Shown here one piece after another: positions 29,807-38,116 of a DNA stretch of 38,116 bases; the first letter of the stretch is position 1; each line of letters opens with the position of its first letter. Position numbers and translations under genes: made by a program. The notes under the pieces are model-generated. The model did not search any database, was not told the DNA's origin, and saw nothing but the letters and a program-made list of their open reading frames with translations. Source of the DNA: Methylovirgula sp. (GTDB taxonomy: Bacteria; Pseudomonadota; Alphaproteobacteria; Rhizobiales; Beijerinckiaceae); contig JASHSB010000028.1 of assembly GCA_030036945.1 (NCBI GenBank), forward strand, positions 1-38,116, given 5' to 3'.

Positions 29807-31753
29807 ATGCTGCAATACGTACCAAGGTCGGCCGCGAGGCCGGGGAAAGCGCGAGCGAGCCTTTCCTCGACAGGGCGAAAGCTCTGGCCCTATCTCTGGC
29901 CGACCGGACGGCGCGATCTGATCGCCCGCGTGCTGGCGACTTTCGCCCTGCTGCTGATCGCCAAGCTGGTCACGATCGCGGTCCCTTACTCGTATAAGTG
30001 GGCGACGGATGCGCTCGTCGGCCATGGCCACGCGCACCGCCACGCCGTTATCGGTCTGGTCGTCGGCCCGCTCCTCCTGACGTTGCTCTATGGATTGCTG
30101 CGGATCGCCATGGCGGCGTTCACGCAGGCGCGCGACGCCGTCTTCGCGGCGGTGGCGATGCACGCCGTGCGCCGTCTCGCCAACGACGTATTCGTCCATC
30201 TTCACCTGCTGTCGCTGCGCTTCCATCTTGAGCGCAAGATTGGCGGGCTGACCCGCGTCCTCGAGCGCGGCCGCAACGCGATCGAAACCTTCGTGCGCAC
30301 CACCGTGCTGGTCGCGGTTCCGACCGCGGTCGAGTTCGTGCTGATCCTCGCCGTTTTCTTCTTTCAGTTCGATTGGCGTTATACGCTCGCCGTCGCGGTA
30401 ATGATCATCGCCTATGGCGCCTTCACACTCGTCGCCACGAACTGGCGCATCGGCATCCGCCGCTCGATGAACGAGAGCGACACGGATGCAAATACCAAGG
30501 CGCTCGACAGCCTGCTCAACTACGAGACGGTGAAATATTTTTGCGCCGAGGGACGCGAAGCGACGCGCTACGACACGTCGATGGCGCGTTACGAGCAGAC
30601 CAGCATCAGATCCTATACCTCGCTGACCTTTCTCAACCTCGGCCAAGCGGTGATCTTCACGTTAGGACTCACGATGGTGATGGCGATGAGCATCACCGGG
30701 ATCAGGGCCGGCAGGAACAGCGTCGGCGACTTCGTGCTCATCAACGCAATGATGATCCAACTCTATCAGCCGCTGAATTTTCTCGGCATGGTGTATCGCG
30801 ACATCCGCCAGGCGAAGATCGATCTCGAGATGATGTTCGACATCTTGGCCGTACATCCGGAAATCGCCGACCGGCCGGGCGCCAGGCCGCTCGTCGTCGC
30901 GGGCGGCTATCTGCACTTCGAAAACGTGCATTTCCGCTATGATTTGGACCGCGAGATTCTCAAGGGCGTGAGTTTCGACGTTCCGCCCGGCCGGACGGTC
31001 GCCATCGTCGGCGCTTCCGGGGCCGGCAAATCGACGGTCTCGCGGCTGATCTTCCGTTTCTACGAACCTTGGTCCGGGCGGATCAGCATCGACGGACAAG
31101 ATATCGGCGACGTCACCCAGCGTTCGCTGCGCGCCGCGATCGGCATGGTGCCGCAGGACACCGTGCTGTTCAACGACACGCTGGCCTATAACATCCGCTA
31201 CGGGCGCGCCGAGGCGAGCGACGCCGAAGTGAGGGAAGCCGCGCGGCTTGCGCAGATCGACCGTTTCATCGAGAGCGCGACCGGCGGCTATCAGGCGCAG
31301 GTCGGCGAACGCGGCCTGAAACTGTCGGGCGGCGAGAAGCAGCGCATCGCAATCGCCCGCACGATTCTGAAGGCGCCGCCGATCCTCGTGCTCGACGAAG
31401 CGACGTCGGCGCTCGATACGTTGACCGAACAAGAGATTCAGGCGGCGCTCGATCGCGTATCGCGGGGACGCACGACGCTGGTCATCGCGCATCGTCTCTC
31501 GACCGTCGTCAACGCCGACGAGATCCTGGTGCTCGATCATGGCGAGATCGTCGAGCGCGGTTCGCACGCCGCCTTGCTGGCGCAGCACGGGCTTTACGCC
31601 GGCATGTGGAACCGCCAGAACGAAGTGCGGCGCGCCGAGGAGATCCTGCGCCGGGCGGCGCCCACGGCGGCGCACGTCGAACTTGACGGAGAGGCGAATG
31701 GGCGAGAGGAACAGACCTATCCGGAGGAAAACGAGGATATCGCGCTTGGCTGA
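29807..31753 (+). CDS. ABC transporter permease/ATPase, Atm1/HMT1-like heavy-metal exporter family
   Basis: Six-TM N-terminal region, NYETVKYFCAEGREATRYD; Walker A GASGAGKS, signature LSGGEKQRIAIART, Walker B ILVLDEATSALD. Confidence 0.93.
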   Translation: MLQYVPRSAARPGKARASLSSTGRKLWPYLWPTGRRDLIARVLATFALLLIAKLVTIAVPYSYKWATDALVGHGHAHRHAVIGLVVGPLLLTLLYGLLRIAMAAFTQARDAVFAAVAMHAVRRLANDVFVHLHLLSLRFHLERKIGGLTRVLERGRNAIETFVRTTVLVAVPTAVEFVLILAVFFFQFDWRYTLAVAVMIIAYGAFTLVATNWRIGIRRSMNESDTDANTKALDSLLNYETVKYFCAEGREATRYDTSMARYEQTSIRSYTSLTFLNLGQAVIFTLGLTMVMAMSITGIRAGRNSVGDFVLINAMMIQLYQPLNFLGMVYRDIRQAKIDLEMMFDILAVHPEIADRPGARPLVVAGGYLHFENVHFRYDLDREILKGVSFDVPPGRTVAIVGASGAGKSTVSRLIFRFYEPWSGRISIDGQDIGDVTQRSLRAAIGMVPQDTVLFNDTLAYNIRYGRAEASDAEVREAARLAQIDRFIESATGGYQAQVGERGLKLSGGEKQRIAIARTILKAPPILVLDEATSALDTLTEQEIQAALDRVSRGRTTLVIAHRLSTVVNADEILVLDHGEIVERGSHAALLAQHGLYAGMWNRQNEVRRAEEILRRAAPTAAHVELDGEANGREEQTYPEENEDIALG

Positions 31754-31759
31754 CGACAG

Positions 31760-31802
31760 CCCTAGACACGACAGTTTCCAAAGGAAACTGTCGTGTCTAG
31801 GG
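31760..31802. repeat. Perfect inverted repeat, 20-bp arms, 3-nt loop
   Basis: CCCTAGACACGACAGTTTCC-AAA-GGAAACTGTCGTGTCTAGGG, 7 nt after the ABC exporter stop. Confidence 0.97.
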
Positions 31803-31875
31803 ATCGACCGGTTATCCTATCAACTTTTGCGAAACTGGGCTCTGCAGGCCGCTCGCGGCAGGGGTGATTGACCCA

Positions 31876-32574
31876 ATGAACCTCCTCGAATCGATTCGTG
31901 GGCAGATCGTGCCCGTTCATCGCGACGGCTATTTGTTCGTCGCGATCTTCGCGGTCGTGACGATCATCCTTTTCTTCCTGTATGTGCCGCTCGGCTGGAT
32001 CGCGCTCGTGTTGACCCTGTGGTGCGCGTATTTTTTTCGCGATCCGCCGCGGCTCACTCCGCTCGACGCCGCGCTGGTGGTTGCTCCGGCCGACGGCCTG
32101 ATTTCCGCCGCGGGGCCGGGCGTGCCGCCGCCGGAGCTCGGCCTCGGTCCCGAACCTTTGCCGCGCATCTCGATCTTCATGTCGATCTTCGATTGTCACC
32201 TGAACCGCGCGCCGGTCGCCGGCCGGATCGGCAAGATCGTCTATCGGCCGGGCCTGTTCCTCAACGCCGATCTCGATAAAGCAAGCGAAGACAACGAACG
32301 CAATTGCGTGGTCATCGAGGCGACGAACGGACGCGTCGGCGTGGTGCAGATTGCCGGACTCATCGCGCGGCGGATCCTTTGCTTCGCCGCGGTCGGGGAG
32401 GCGATCGAAGCGGGGCAGCGTTTCGGCCTGATCCGCTTCGGTTCGCGGGTTGACGTCTATCTGCCGTCCGATGCGCGGCTGCTCGTCGCGGCGGGGATGC
32501 GCGCCGTCGGCGGGGAGACGGTCATCGCCGATTTCCGCGCCCTGGAGTCGCCCCGCGCCTTTAAACGCAGCTAA
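31876..32574 (+). CDS. psd: phosphatidylserine decarboxylase (archaetidylserine decarboxylase-like short form)
   Basis: APADGLISAAG, FMSIFDCHLNRAPVAGRI, ERNCVVIE, GLIRFGSRVDVYLP with the Gly-Ser autocleavage site. Confidence 0.95.
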   Translation: MNLLESIRGQIVPVHRDGYLFVAIFAVVTIILFFLYVPLGWIALVLTLWCAYFFRDPPRLTPLDAALVVAPADGLISAAGPGVPPPELGLGPEPLPRISIFMSIFDCHLNRAPVAGRIGKIVYRPGLFLNADLDKASEDNERNCVVIEATNGRVGVVQIAGLIARRILCFAAVGEAIEAGQRFGLIRFGSRVDVYLPSDARLLVAAGMRAVGGETVIADFRALESPRAFKRS

Positions 32575-32610
32575 TTTTGCCGGCTCGGCGATGTGCACTA
32601 TGCTGGCGGC

Positions 32611-33477
32611 ATGCCGACGTTAACGCCACGCAAATTCTCGCTGCGCCCGGGCGAAGCTGTCTCGGGAACGGAGCACGGCAACGAGGCCGAATCGCCGCGT
32701 CTCGGCGTGGTGCACGCCCGCACGTTCCGCGCCGTGCCGCTGCGCATCATCCTGCCCAATCTCCTCACGCTGCTCGCGCTTTCGATCGGTCTCACCGGGG
32801 TCCGATTCGCCGTGGAAGGCCAGTTCGAACTCGCCGTGCTGGCCGTCATCGTCGCGGCGATCCTCGACGGGCTCGACGGACGTCTGGCGCGCGTTCTGCG
32901 CGGCACGTCGCGGTTCGGCGCGGAACTCGATTCGCTTGCTGACTTCGTCGATTTCGGCGTCGCACCGGGATTGATCCTGTATTTCTGGAACCTGCACCAG
33001 ATGAAGAGCCTCGGCTGGTTCGCCGCGCTGGTTTTTGCGATCGCCTGCGCGCTGCGCCTGGCGCGTTTCAACGTCATGGCGGAGGATCCGGACCAGCCGG
33101 CTTGGCGCGTGCACTTCTTTACGGGGATGCCGGCGCCGGCGGGAGCGGTCGTCGGTCTTCTGCCCGTCTACCTCAACCTTTCGGTCGTCGCGTTTCCCGC
33201 GACGCACGGGTTTGCGCCGTTCGAGATCGCCTACGTCCTGATCATCGCGTTTCTGATGGCGAGCCGAATTCCGCATTTCTCCGGCAAGCGGATCGGCCGC
33301 GTGCCACGCGAATACGTGATCGCAGTGTTGTTCGGGATCGCGGTCGGCGTGCTTTTGCTGGCGACTTTTCCGATGGAAATGCTGGCCTTCCTCAGCCTCG
33401 CCTATCTCGCGACGATTCCGTTTGCGATCTATCGCTACAACCGTTTCGCGACTGCCGCCGAGGCGCCGCAGCATTGA
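32611..33477 (+). CDS. pssA: CDP-diacylglycerol--serine O-phosphatidyltransferase
   Basis: DGLDGRLARVLRGTSRFGAELDSLADFVDFGVAPGLILY CDP-alcohol phosphotransferase motif; start 32593 or 32611. Confidence 0.95.
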   Translation: MPTLTPRKFSLRPGEAVSGTEHGNEAESPRLGVVHARTFRAVPLRIILPNLLTLLALSIGLTGVRFAVEGQFELAVLAVIVAAILDGLDGRLARVLRGTSRFGAELDSLADFVDFGVAPGLILYFWNLHQMKSLGWFAALVFAIACALRLARFNVMAEDPDQPAWRVHFFTGMPAPAGAVVGLLPVYLNLSVVAFPATHGFAPFEIAYVLIIAFLMASRIPHFSGKRIGRVPREYVIAVLFGIAVGVLLLATFPMEMLAFLSLAYLATIPFAIYRYNRFATAAEAPQH

Positions 33478-33622
33478 GGCCGGGCGCCGTGTCATTTTCG
33501 GCGGCGCAATGACGCTCCCGCCGGTTCACAAAACCGCCATTCTCCAGTAGGGTCCGGCCGCCAGCGTTCCGAATAACTCCGTGAAAAAGTGGGCGCGGTT
33601 GCGGCGCCTCCGAAGGGATCCG

Positions 33623-33841
33623 ATGTCGAAGGAAGAACTGCTCGAATTTCCGGGTACGGTGACCGAATTGCTCCCGAATGCGACGTTTCGGGTGAAGCTC
33701 GAGAACGATCACGAGATCATCGCCCATACGGCGGGCAAGATGCGCAAAAACCGGATTCGAGTCTTGACCGGCGACAAGGTCCTCGTCGAAATGACGCCGT
33801 ACGACCTAACCAAGGGCCGTATTACCTATCGTTTCAAGTGA
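33623..33841 (+). CDS. infA: translation initiation factor IF-1
   Basis: [72 protein letters not shown]. Confidence 0.98.
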   Translation: MSKEELLEFPGTVTELLPNATFRVKLENDHEIIAHTAGKMRKNRIRVLTGDKVLVEMTPYDLTKGRITYRFK

Positions 33842-33866
33842 GCCGGATGCTCGGGAGCCGGAAGCC

Positions 33867-34505
33867 GTGAGCGGCGAGAGCAAGACCTGGCGGCCCAAGC
33901 TTATCCTCGCGTCGGCTTCGACCCGCCGGCTTGAACTGCTGCAACAGGTCGGGCTCGACCCGGATGCGTTGATTCCCGCCGACCTCGACGAGACGCCGAA
34001 CAAAGGCGAGTTGCCGCGCGTTCTGGCGGTCCGGCTCGCCGACGAAAAGGCGCAAGCGGCGGCGAAAGTCGCCAAGACGCGCCAGGAGTTCGCCGGATTC
34101 TATCTGCTTGCCGCCGACACCGTGGTCGCGATCGGGCGGCGCATCTTGCCGAAATGCGAAGTCGTCGACGAAGCCGCCCAATGCCTGCGGCTGCTTTCGG
34201 GGCGCGCCCACCGCGTCTATTCCGGACTGACACTGATCACCCCGAACGGCGCGTTCCGGCGCCGGTTGGTCGAGACGCGGGTGCGCTTTAAACGCCTGTC
34301 GAGGGACGAAATCGACGCCTATCTCGCGGCCGGCGAATGGCGCGGCAAGGCGGGCGGCTACGCGATCCAGGGGCTTGCCGGCGGATTTGTCGTGAAGCTC
34401 ATCGGCTCCTATTCCTCGGTCGTCGGCCTGCCACTCTACGAGACGTTGTCGCTGCTTGCCGGGGAAGGCTACCCGGCCCATATCCTCTGGCTCAACCGCG
34501 TCTAG
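33867..34505 (+). CDS. maf: Maf family nucleotide pyrophosphatase
   Basis: [79 protein letters not shown] start. Confidence 0.95.
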   Translation: MSGESKTWRPKLILASASTRRLELLQQVGLDPDALIPADLDETPNKGELPRVLAVRLADEKAQAAAKVAKTRQEFAGFYLLAADTVVAIGRRILPKCEVVDEAAQCLRLLSGRAHRVYSGLTLITPNGAFRRRLVETRVRFKRLSRDEIDAYLAAGEWRGKAGGYAIQGLAGGFVVKLIGSYSSVVGLPLYETLSLLAGEGYPAHILWLNRV

Positions 34506-34522
34506 CGCGCCTCGAGGCCGAT

Positions 34523-34729
34523 ATGCAACGCGAGAAAGACGATATGCGCACGGCGCGACCGTGCCCGATTTGCGGCAAGCCGGCGAGCTTCGCCGAGCGG
34601 CCGTTCTGTTCGCGCCATTGCGCCGAGATCGATCTGCACCGTTGGTTGAGCGATGCCTACCGCGTGCCCGGCGAGGTCGCGCCCTCGGATGAGGCGGAAT
34701 CCGCGCCGCCTAAACCCGGACAGAAATGA
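34523..34729 (+). CDS. yacG: DNA gyrase inhibitor YacG (zinc-binding)
   Basis: [37 protein letters not shown]: CxxC...CxxxC zinc site. Confidence 0.93.
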   Translation: MQREKDDMRTARPCPICGKPASFAERPFCSRHCAEIDLHRWLSDAYRVPGEVAPSDEAESAPPKPGQK

Positions 34730-34846
34730 TTAGGCGTGATGCGCTAGCCTCACCAGCCGATGCGTTTTCGCTTTTGGAGATCGAATGATCCCAAGCACTT
34801 ACGGGAATGAAGGAAACGCGCGGCGAAGCGGGCGCGGTAAATCTCG

Positions 34847-35641
34847 ATGTTCTTCCTCGTTTCGAAATTGCTCTGGTTCTTCGCGGATCCGTTCAATTTC
34901 ATCCTCCTTCTAGGAATTCTCGGGCTGGCGCTCAGCTTCGGACGGCTGGCGCGTTTCGGCCGGGTGCTGCGCGCCGTGTGCGTGCTTTTGCTGGTGATCG
35001 TTTGCTTTCTGCCGATCGGGACTTTGGCGCTGCGGCCTCTGGAAGGCCGATTTCCACAACCGCCGGCCGATCTGCCGCCGCCCAGCGGAATCATCGTGCT
35101 CGGCGGTGCGATCAATCCGGAACTGACGCTCGCCCATCATCAACCGGCCTTCGCGCAAGGAGGGGCGCGGTTGACCGCCGGCGTCATTCTGGCGCAGCGT
35201 TATCCGACGGCGCGGCTGATCTACAGCGGCGGCAATGCCGGTCTCAGCCCCGATGCGACCAGCGAGGCGGTCGGCGCGCACGAGCTTTGGCTGGCGCTGG
35301 GCGTTCCAGAAGCGCAGATGAGTTTCGAGCCGAAGTCGCGCAATACCTGGGAGGACGCAGTCTTTACGCGCGCGCTCGTCCACCCGCACACGGACCAGAC
35401 GTGGCTGCTCGTCACTTCCGCCTGGCACATGCCGCGCGCCATGGGGATCTTCCGGCGGGTCGGCTTCAAGGTCATCGCTTATCCCGTCGATTACCGAACG
35501 TTCGGGAATTCGCGGGACTTTCTGCATCCACGCACGGGAGGCGAGCAGATCAACATGCTCGAATATGCGATCCACGAATGGATCGGGCTTTTCGCCTACC
35601 GCCTGACCGGCAAGACCGATGCCTGGTTCCCGGCGCCCTAA
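34847..35641 (+). CDS. YdcF family protein (DUF218)
   Basis: GIIVLGGAINPE, RLIYSGGNAG, PKSRNTWEDAVFT, WLLVTSAWHMPRAMGIFRRVGFKVIAYPVDY. Confidence 0.93.
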   Translation: MFFLVSKLLWFFADPFNFILLLGILGLALSFGRLARFGRVLRAVCVLLLVIVCFLPIGTLALRPLEGRFPQPPADLPPPSGIIVLGGAINPELTLAHHQPAFAQGGARLTAGVILAQRYPTARLIYSGGNAGLSPDATSEAVGAHELWLALGVPEAQMSFEPKSRNTWEDAVFTRALVHPHTDQTWLLVTSAWHMPRAMGIFRRVGFKVIAYPVDYRTFGNSRDFLHPRTGGEQINMLEYAIHEWIGLFAYRLTGKTDAWFPAP

Positions 35642-35745
35642 CGCCTTGCGCGCCCACCGATAACGCAATAAAGGAGCCGCTCAGGAGAAGGACGGCGGCA
35701 GGCGCACTCGGCTACGATTGCGGGGGGATAGGAAGGGAAGGGAAC

Positions 35746-36624
35746 ATGCGTTTCTGGTTGGTGCTTACCTCGATCGTTCCGCTTGTCGCGTTTGCAGGCG
35801 CAGTGCGGGCTTCGACGCAAACAGACATGCAAGATTGTCAGCAGATGGAGGAACTCGATCGCAGCATTTCCGGCTGTTCGAGACTTACCGCGGATCAGAG
35901 CCTAGCGGCGAGCGACCGCGCCATCGCTTATTTCGACCGCGGCCTGGCCTATTATGCCAGAACCGATCTCGACCACGCGATCGCCGATTGGAGCGAGGCC
36001 ATCGCGCTCAACCCCACATACGCACATGCTTATAACAATCGCGGCAAGGCATATCGCGCCAAGGGAGACTATGCGCACGCCATTGCCGACTATGGCGAAG
36101 CGATCAAGCTCGATCCGCGACGTCCTATCGCCTACAAAGGCCGTGGCATCGCCTATTTTCTGAGTGGCGATTACGTCAAGGCGCAGGCCGATTTCCGCCA
36201 GGCCGAGAGTATCGAACCGGATGCCTATGCCGTTCTGTGGCTGGATCTCGCCGCGCGCCGCGCCAATCAGCCGATCGACCTCAAGCAGGCGATGGAAGGG
36301 GTCAACATGGGGGAGTGGCCGGCGCCGCTCTTGCTCCTGTATTCCAACCAGGCGACGGCACACGACGTCGCGGTTGCCGCGCAAAACATGGATAAGAAAG
36401 TCACGAACGCGCGGCTTTGCGATGCGTATTTCTACACTGCCGAATCGCTGCTTCTGCAAAACGGCCAGGCGACGCAGCTGTTCCAACGCGCGATCGACAC
36501 CTGCCAGAAGAGCGTCGACGAATATTCCGCTGCCGCCGCCGAACTCAAAGCTTTGGGCAAACCCGTGGAAGCGCAGAGCCCGGGCGCGGAGCAGAAAGCC
36601 GAAGGCGCAAAGCCCACGCCATGA
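35746..36624 (+). CDS. exported tetratricopeptide repeat protein
   Basis: Signal MRFWLVLTSIVPLVAFAGAVRAS; TPR units AYFDRGLAYYARTDLDHAIADWSEAIALNPTYAHAYNNRGKAYRAKGDYAHAIADYGEAIKLDPRRPIAYKGRGIAYF. Confidence 0.9.
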   Translation: MRFWLVLTSIVPLVAFAGAVRASTQTDMQDCQQMEELDRSISGCSRLTADQSLAASDRAIAYFDRGLAYYARTDLDHAIADWSEAIALNPTYAHAYNNRGKAYRAKGDYAHAIADYGEAIKLDPRRPIAYKGRGIAYFLSGDYVKAQADFRQAESIEPDAYAVLWLDLAARRANQPIDLKQAMEGVNMGEWPAPLLLLYSNQATAHDVAVAAQNMDKKVTNARLCDAYFYTAESLLLQNGQATQLFQRAIDTCQKSVDEYSAAAAELKALGKPVEAQSPGAEQKAEGAKPTP

Positions 36625-36718
36625 CGGCCGGCTGGCCGCGGACCTCCTAAGGCCGGAGCGGGATTGGTGTCCCGCCCCTGAGTTCTTTTCTCTTGCATCG
36701 CCGCTTCCTGGATACGCG

Positions 36719-37372
36719 ATGTCACTTACGCTCGTCATCGCCAATAAGGCCTATTCCTCCTGGTCGTTTCGGCCGTTCATCCTGATGCGGCATTTCGGCG
36801 TTCCGTTTGCCGAAATCGTGATCCCGCTCGGCGAGGAGACGACGCACGCTGAGATCCTGCGTTATTCGCCGGCCGGCAAATGCCCAGTGCTGCGCGACGG
36901 CGCGCTCTCCGTTTGGGATTCGCTGGCAATTATCGAATATCTCGCCGAACGGTTTCCGGATCTGCCGATCTGGCCGGCCGTGGCCGCGGCGCGGGCTACG
37001 GCGCGTTCGCTTGCCGCCGAAATGCATTCCGGATTTGCGGCGCTGCGCGCCGACCTGCCGATGAACATGTGCCGCGAGGTCAAGCAACGCCGACCGTCCC
37101 CCGAGGCATCCGCCGACATCGAACGCATCGAAGCTGCCTGGGCGGCGGCGCGCCAAGCGTTCGGCGGCAACGGCGGCTTCCTGTTCGGCGATTTCTCGGC
37201 GGCGGACGCGATGTTCGCCCCGGTCGTGAACCGGCTGCACGTTTACGACGTTCCGGTAAGCGCGGCGACGCGCGCCTATATGGATCGCATGATGGCACTG
37301 CCCGCCTACAGCGACTGGCAAAACGGCGCCGCGGCGGAGCGCTGGCGGATCGGCAAATACGAGGATCTCTAG
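36719..37372 (+). CDS. glutathione S-transferase family protein
   Basis: LVIANKAYSSWSFRPFILMRHFGVPFAEI; SPAGKCPVLRDGALSVWDSLAIIEYLAERFPD; FLFGDFSAADAMFAPVVNRL. Confidence 0.93.
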   Translation: MSLTLVIANKAYSSWSFRPFILMRHFGVPFAEIVIPLGEETTHAEILRYSPAGKCPVLRDGALSVWDSLAIIEYLAERFPDLPIWPAVAAARATARSLAAEMHSGFAALRADLPMNMCREVKQRRPSPEASADIERIEAAWAAARQAFGGNGGFLFGDFSAADAMFAPVVNRLHVYDVPVSAATRAYMDRMMALPAYSDWQNGAAAERWRIGKYEDL

Positions 37373-37387
37373 CCGCCGCGGCGCGCT

Positions 37388-38116
37388 TCATTTCGAAGAA
37401 TTCGATTTTTCCTTCGCCGCAGCGTGATAATCGCGCCAGATCTTTTTGAGATCGACCGACGGCTTTGGATAGGACATGCCAAAATCCTCCATCGTGTCGG
37501 CGAGAATCCGCGAGACGGCGAGGTCGCGAAACCATTTGTGATCGGCCGGGATCACGTACCACGGGGCATGTTTGGTGCTCGTGGCCCCGATGGCGTCTTC
37601 ATACGCGGCGACGTATTCTTCCCAGTGTTCGCGCTCTTTGTAGTCGGATTCGCTGATCTTCCAGTTGCGCGTCCGATCTTCGAGACGTTGCGCGAACCGG
37701 GCAAGCTGTTCGTCTTTGCTGATGTGCAGGTAGAACTTCACGATATGCGTGTTCTCGTCGGCAAGTCCCACTTCGAATTCGCAGATCCGCCGGTAGCGCG
37801 TCTTCCAGGTCGGTTTGTCGATCCGTTTGTGAACGCGCTCGGCCAGCACCGCCTCGTAATAGGAGCGGTTGAAGATCGCGATCTCGCCGCGCCCCGGCGC
37901 ATGAATGTGTACGCGCCACAGGAAATCGTGGGCGAGTTCCTGCGGCGTCGGCTCCTTGAAGGCGGTGACGGTTGCGCCCTGCGGATTCCAAGCCCCCATG
38001 ACATGGGTGATGGTGCCGTCCTTGCCGCCTGCGTCGGGCGCCTGCAGAACGACGAGCAGCGAGCGTTTGCGCTCGGCGTAAAGCAGCTTTTGCATGTCCG
38101 ACAGTTTCTGCCGGTC
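37388..38116 (-). CDS. polyphosphate kinase 2 (PPK2) family protein, N-terminus beyond the window
   Basis: LLVVLQAPDAGGKDGTITHVMGAWNPQGATVTAFKEPT; HDFLWRVHIHAPGRGEIAIFNRSYYEAVLAERVH; KFYLHISKDEQLARFAQRLEDRTRNWKISESDYKEREHWEEYVAAYEDAI. Confidence 0.95.
   Translation of the reverse strand, partial: DRQKLSDMQKLLYAERKRSLLVVLQAPDAGGKDGTITHVMGAWNPQGATVTAFKEPTPQELAHDFLWRVHIHAPGRGEIAIFNRSYYEAVLAERVHKRIDKPTWKTRYRRICEFEVGLADENTHIVKFYLHISKDEQLARFAQRLEDRTRNWKISESDYKEREHWEEYVAAYEDAIGATSTKHAPWYVIPADHKWFRDLAVSRILADTMEDFGMSYPKPSVDLKKIWRDYHAAAKEKSNSSK

Noticed and set aside
36657-36674. GCGGGA..TCCCGC hairpin after the TPR gene as terminator
   Set aside because: Only a 6-bp stem and no contiguous U tract; insufficient support.

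Overview
GC-rich window, apparently from an alphaproteobacterial chromosome (probably Hyphomicrobiales, inferred from gene content and order). Nearly all of it is housekeeping genes: thrB (partial), DUF502, tgt, queA, two cyclophilins, a Rieske protein, coaD, gyrA, ssb, a dicarboxylate/amino-acid symporter, uvrA, cimA, cysS, ubiA, rsmE, gshA, a Flp pilin, DUF937, trmFO, a LOG-family protein, a LysM protein, an Atm1-type ABC exporter, psd, pssA, infA, maf, yacG, a YdcF-like protein, a TPR protein, a GST and a PPK2 (partial). I found no CRISPR array, rRNA, tRNA, prophage, IS transposase or obvious defence island. The unusual signals are small-scale: (i) a nonsense-interrupted DUF559 endonuclease-like gene flanked by inverted copies of a palindromic 'CCCTCTCCC' repeat; (ii) a palindrome of the same type inserted in frame in uvrA; (iii) a perfect 20-bp-stem inverted repeat between the ABC exporter and psd; (iv) an orphan Rieske gene splitting a cyclophilin pair on the opposite strand; (v) an AT-rich 3' part of cysS with an apparent internal insertion; (vi) a small secreted-protein gene that reads through only with two compensating frameshifts; (vii) a Tad-like gene ended by an in-frame TAA; (viii) an isolated + strand terminator with no + strand gene upstream. 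Family calls are by recognition of motifs in the translations; no database search was run.
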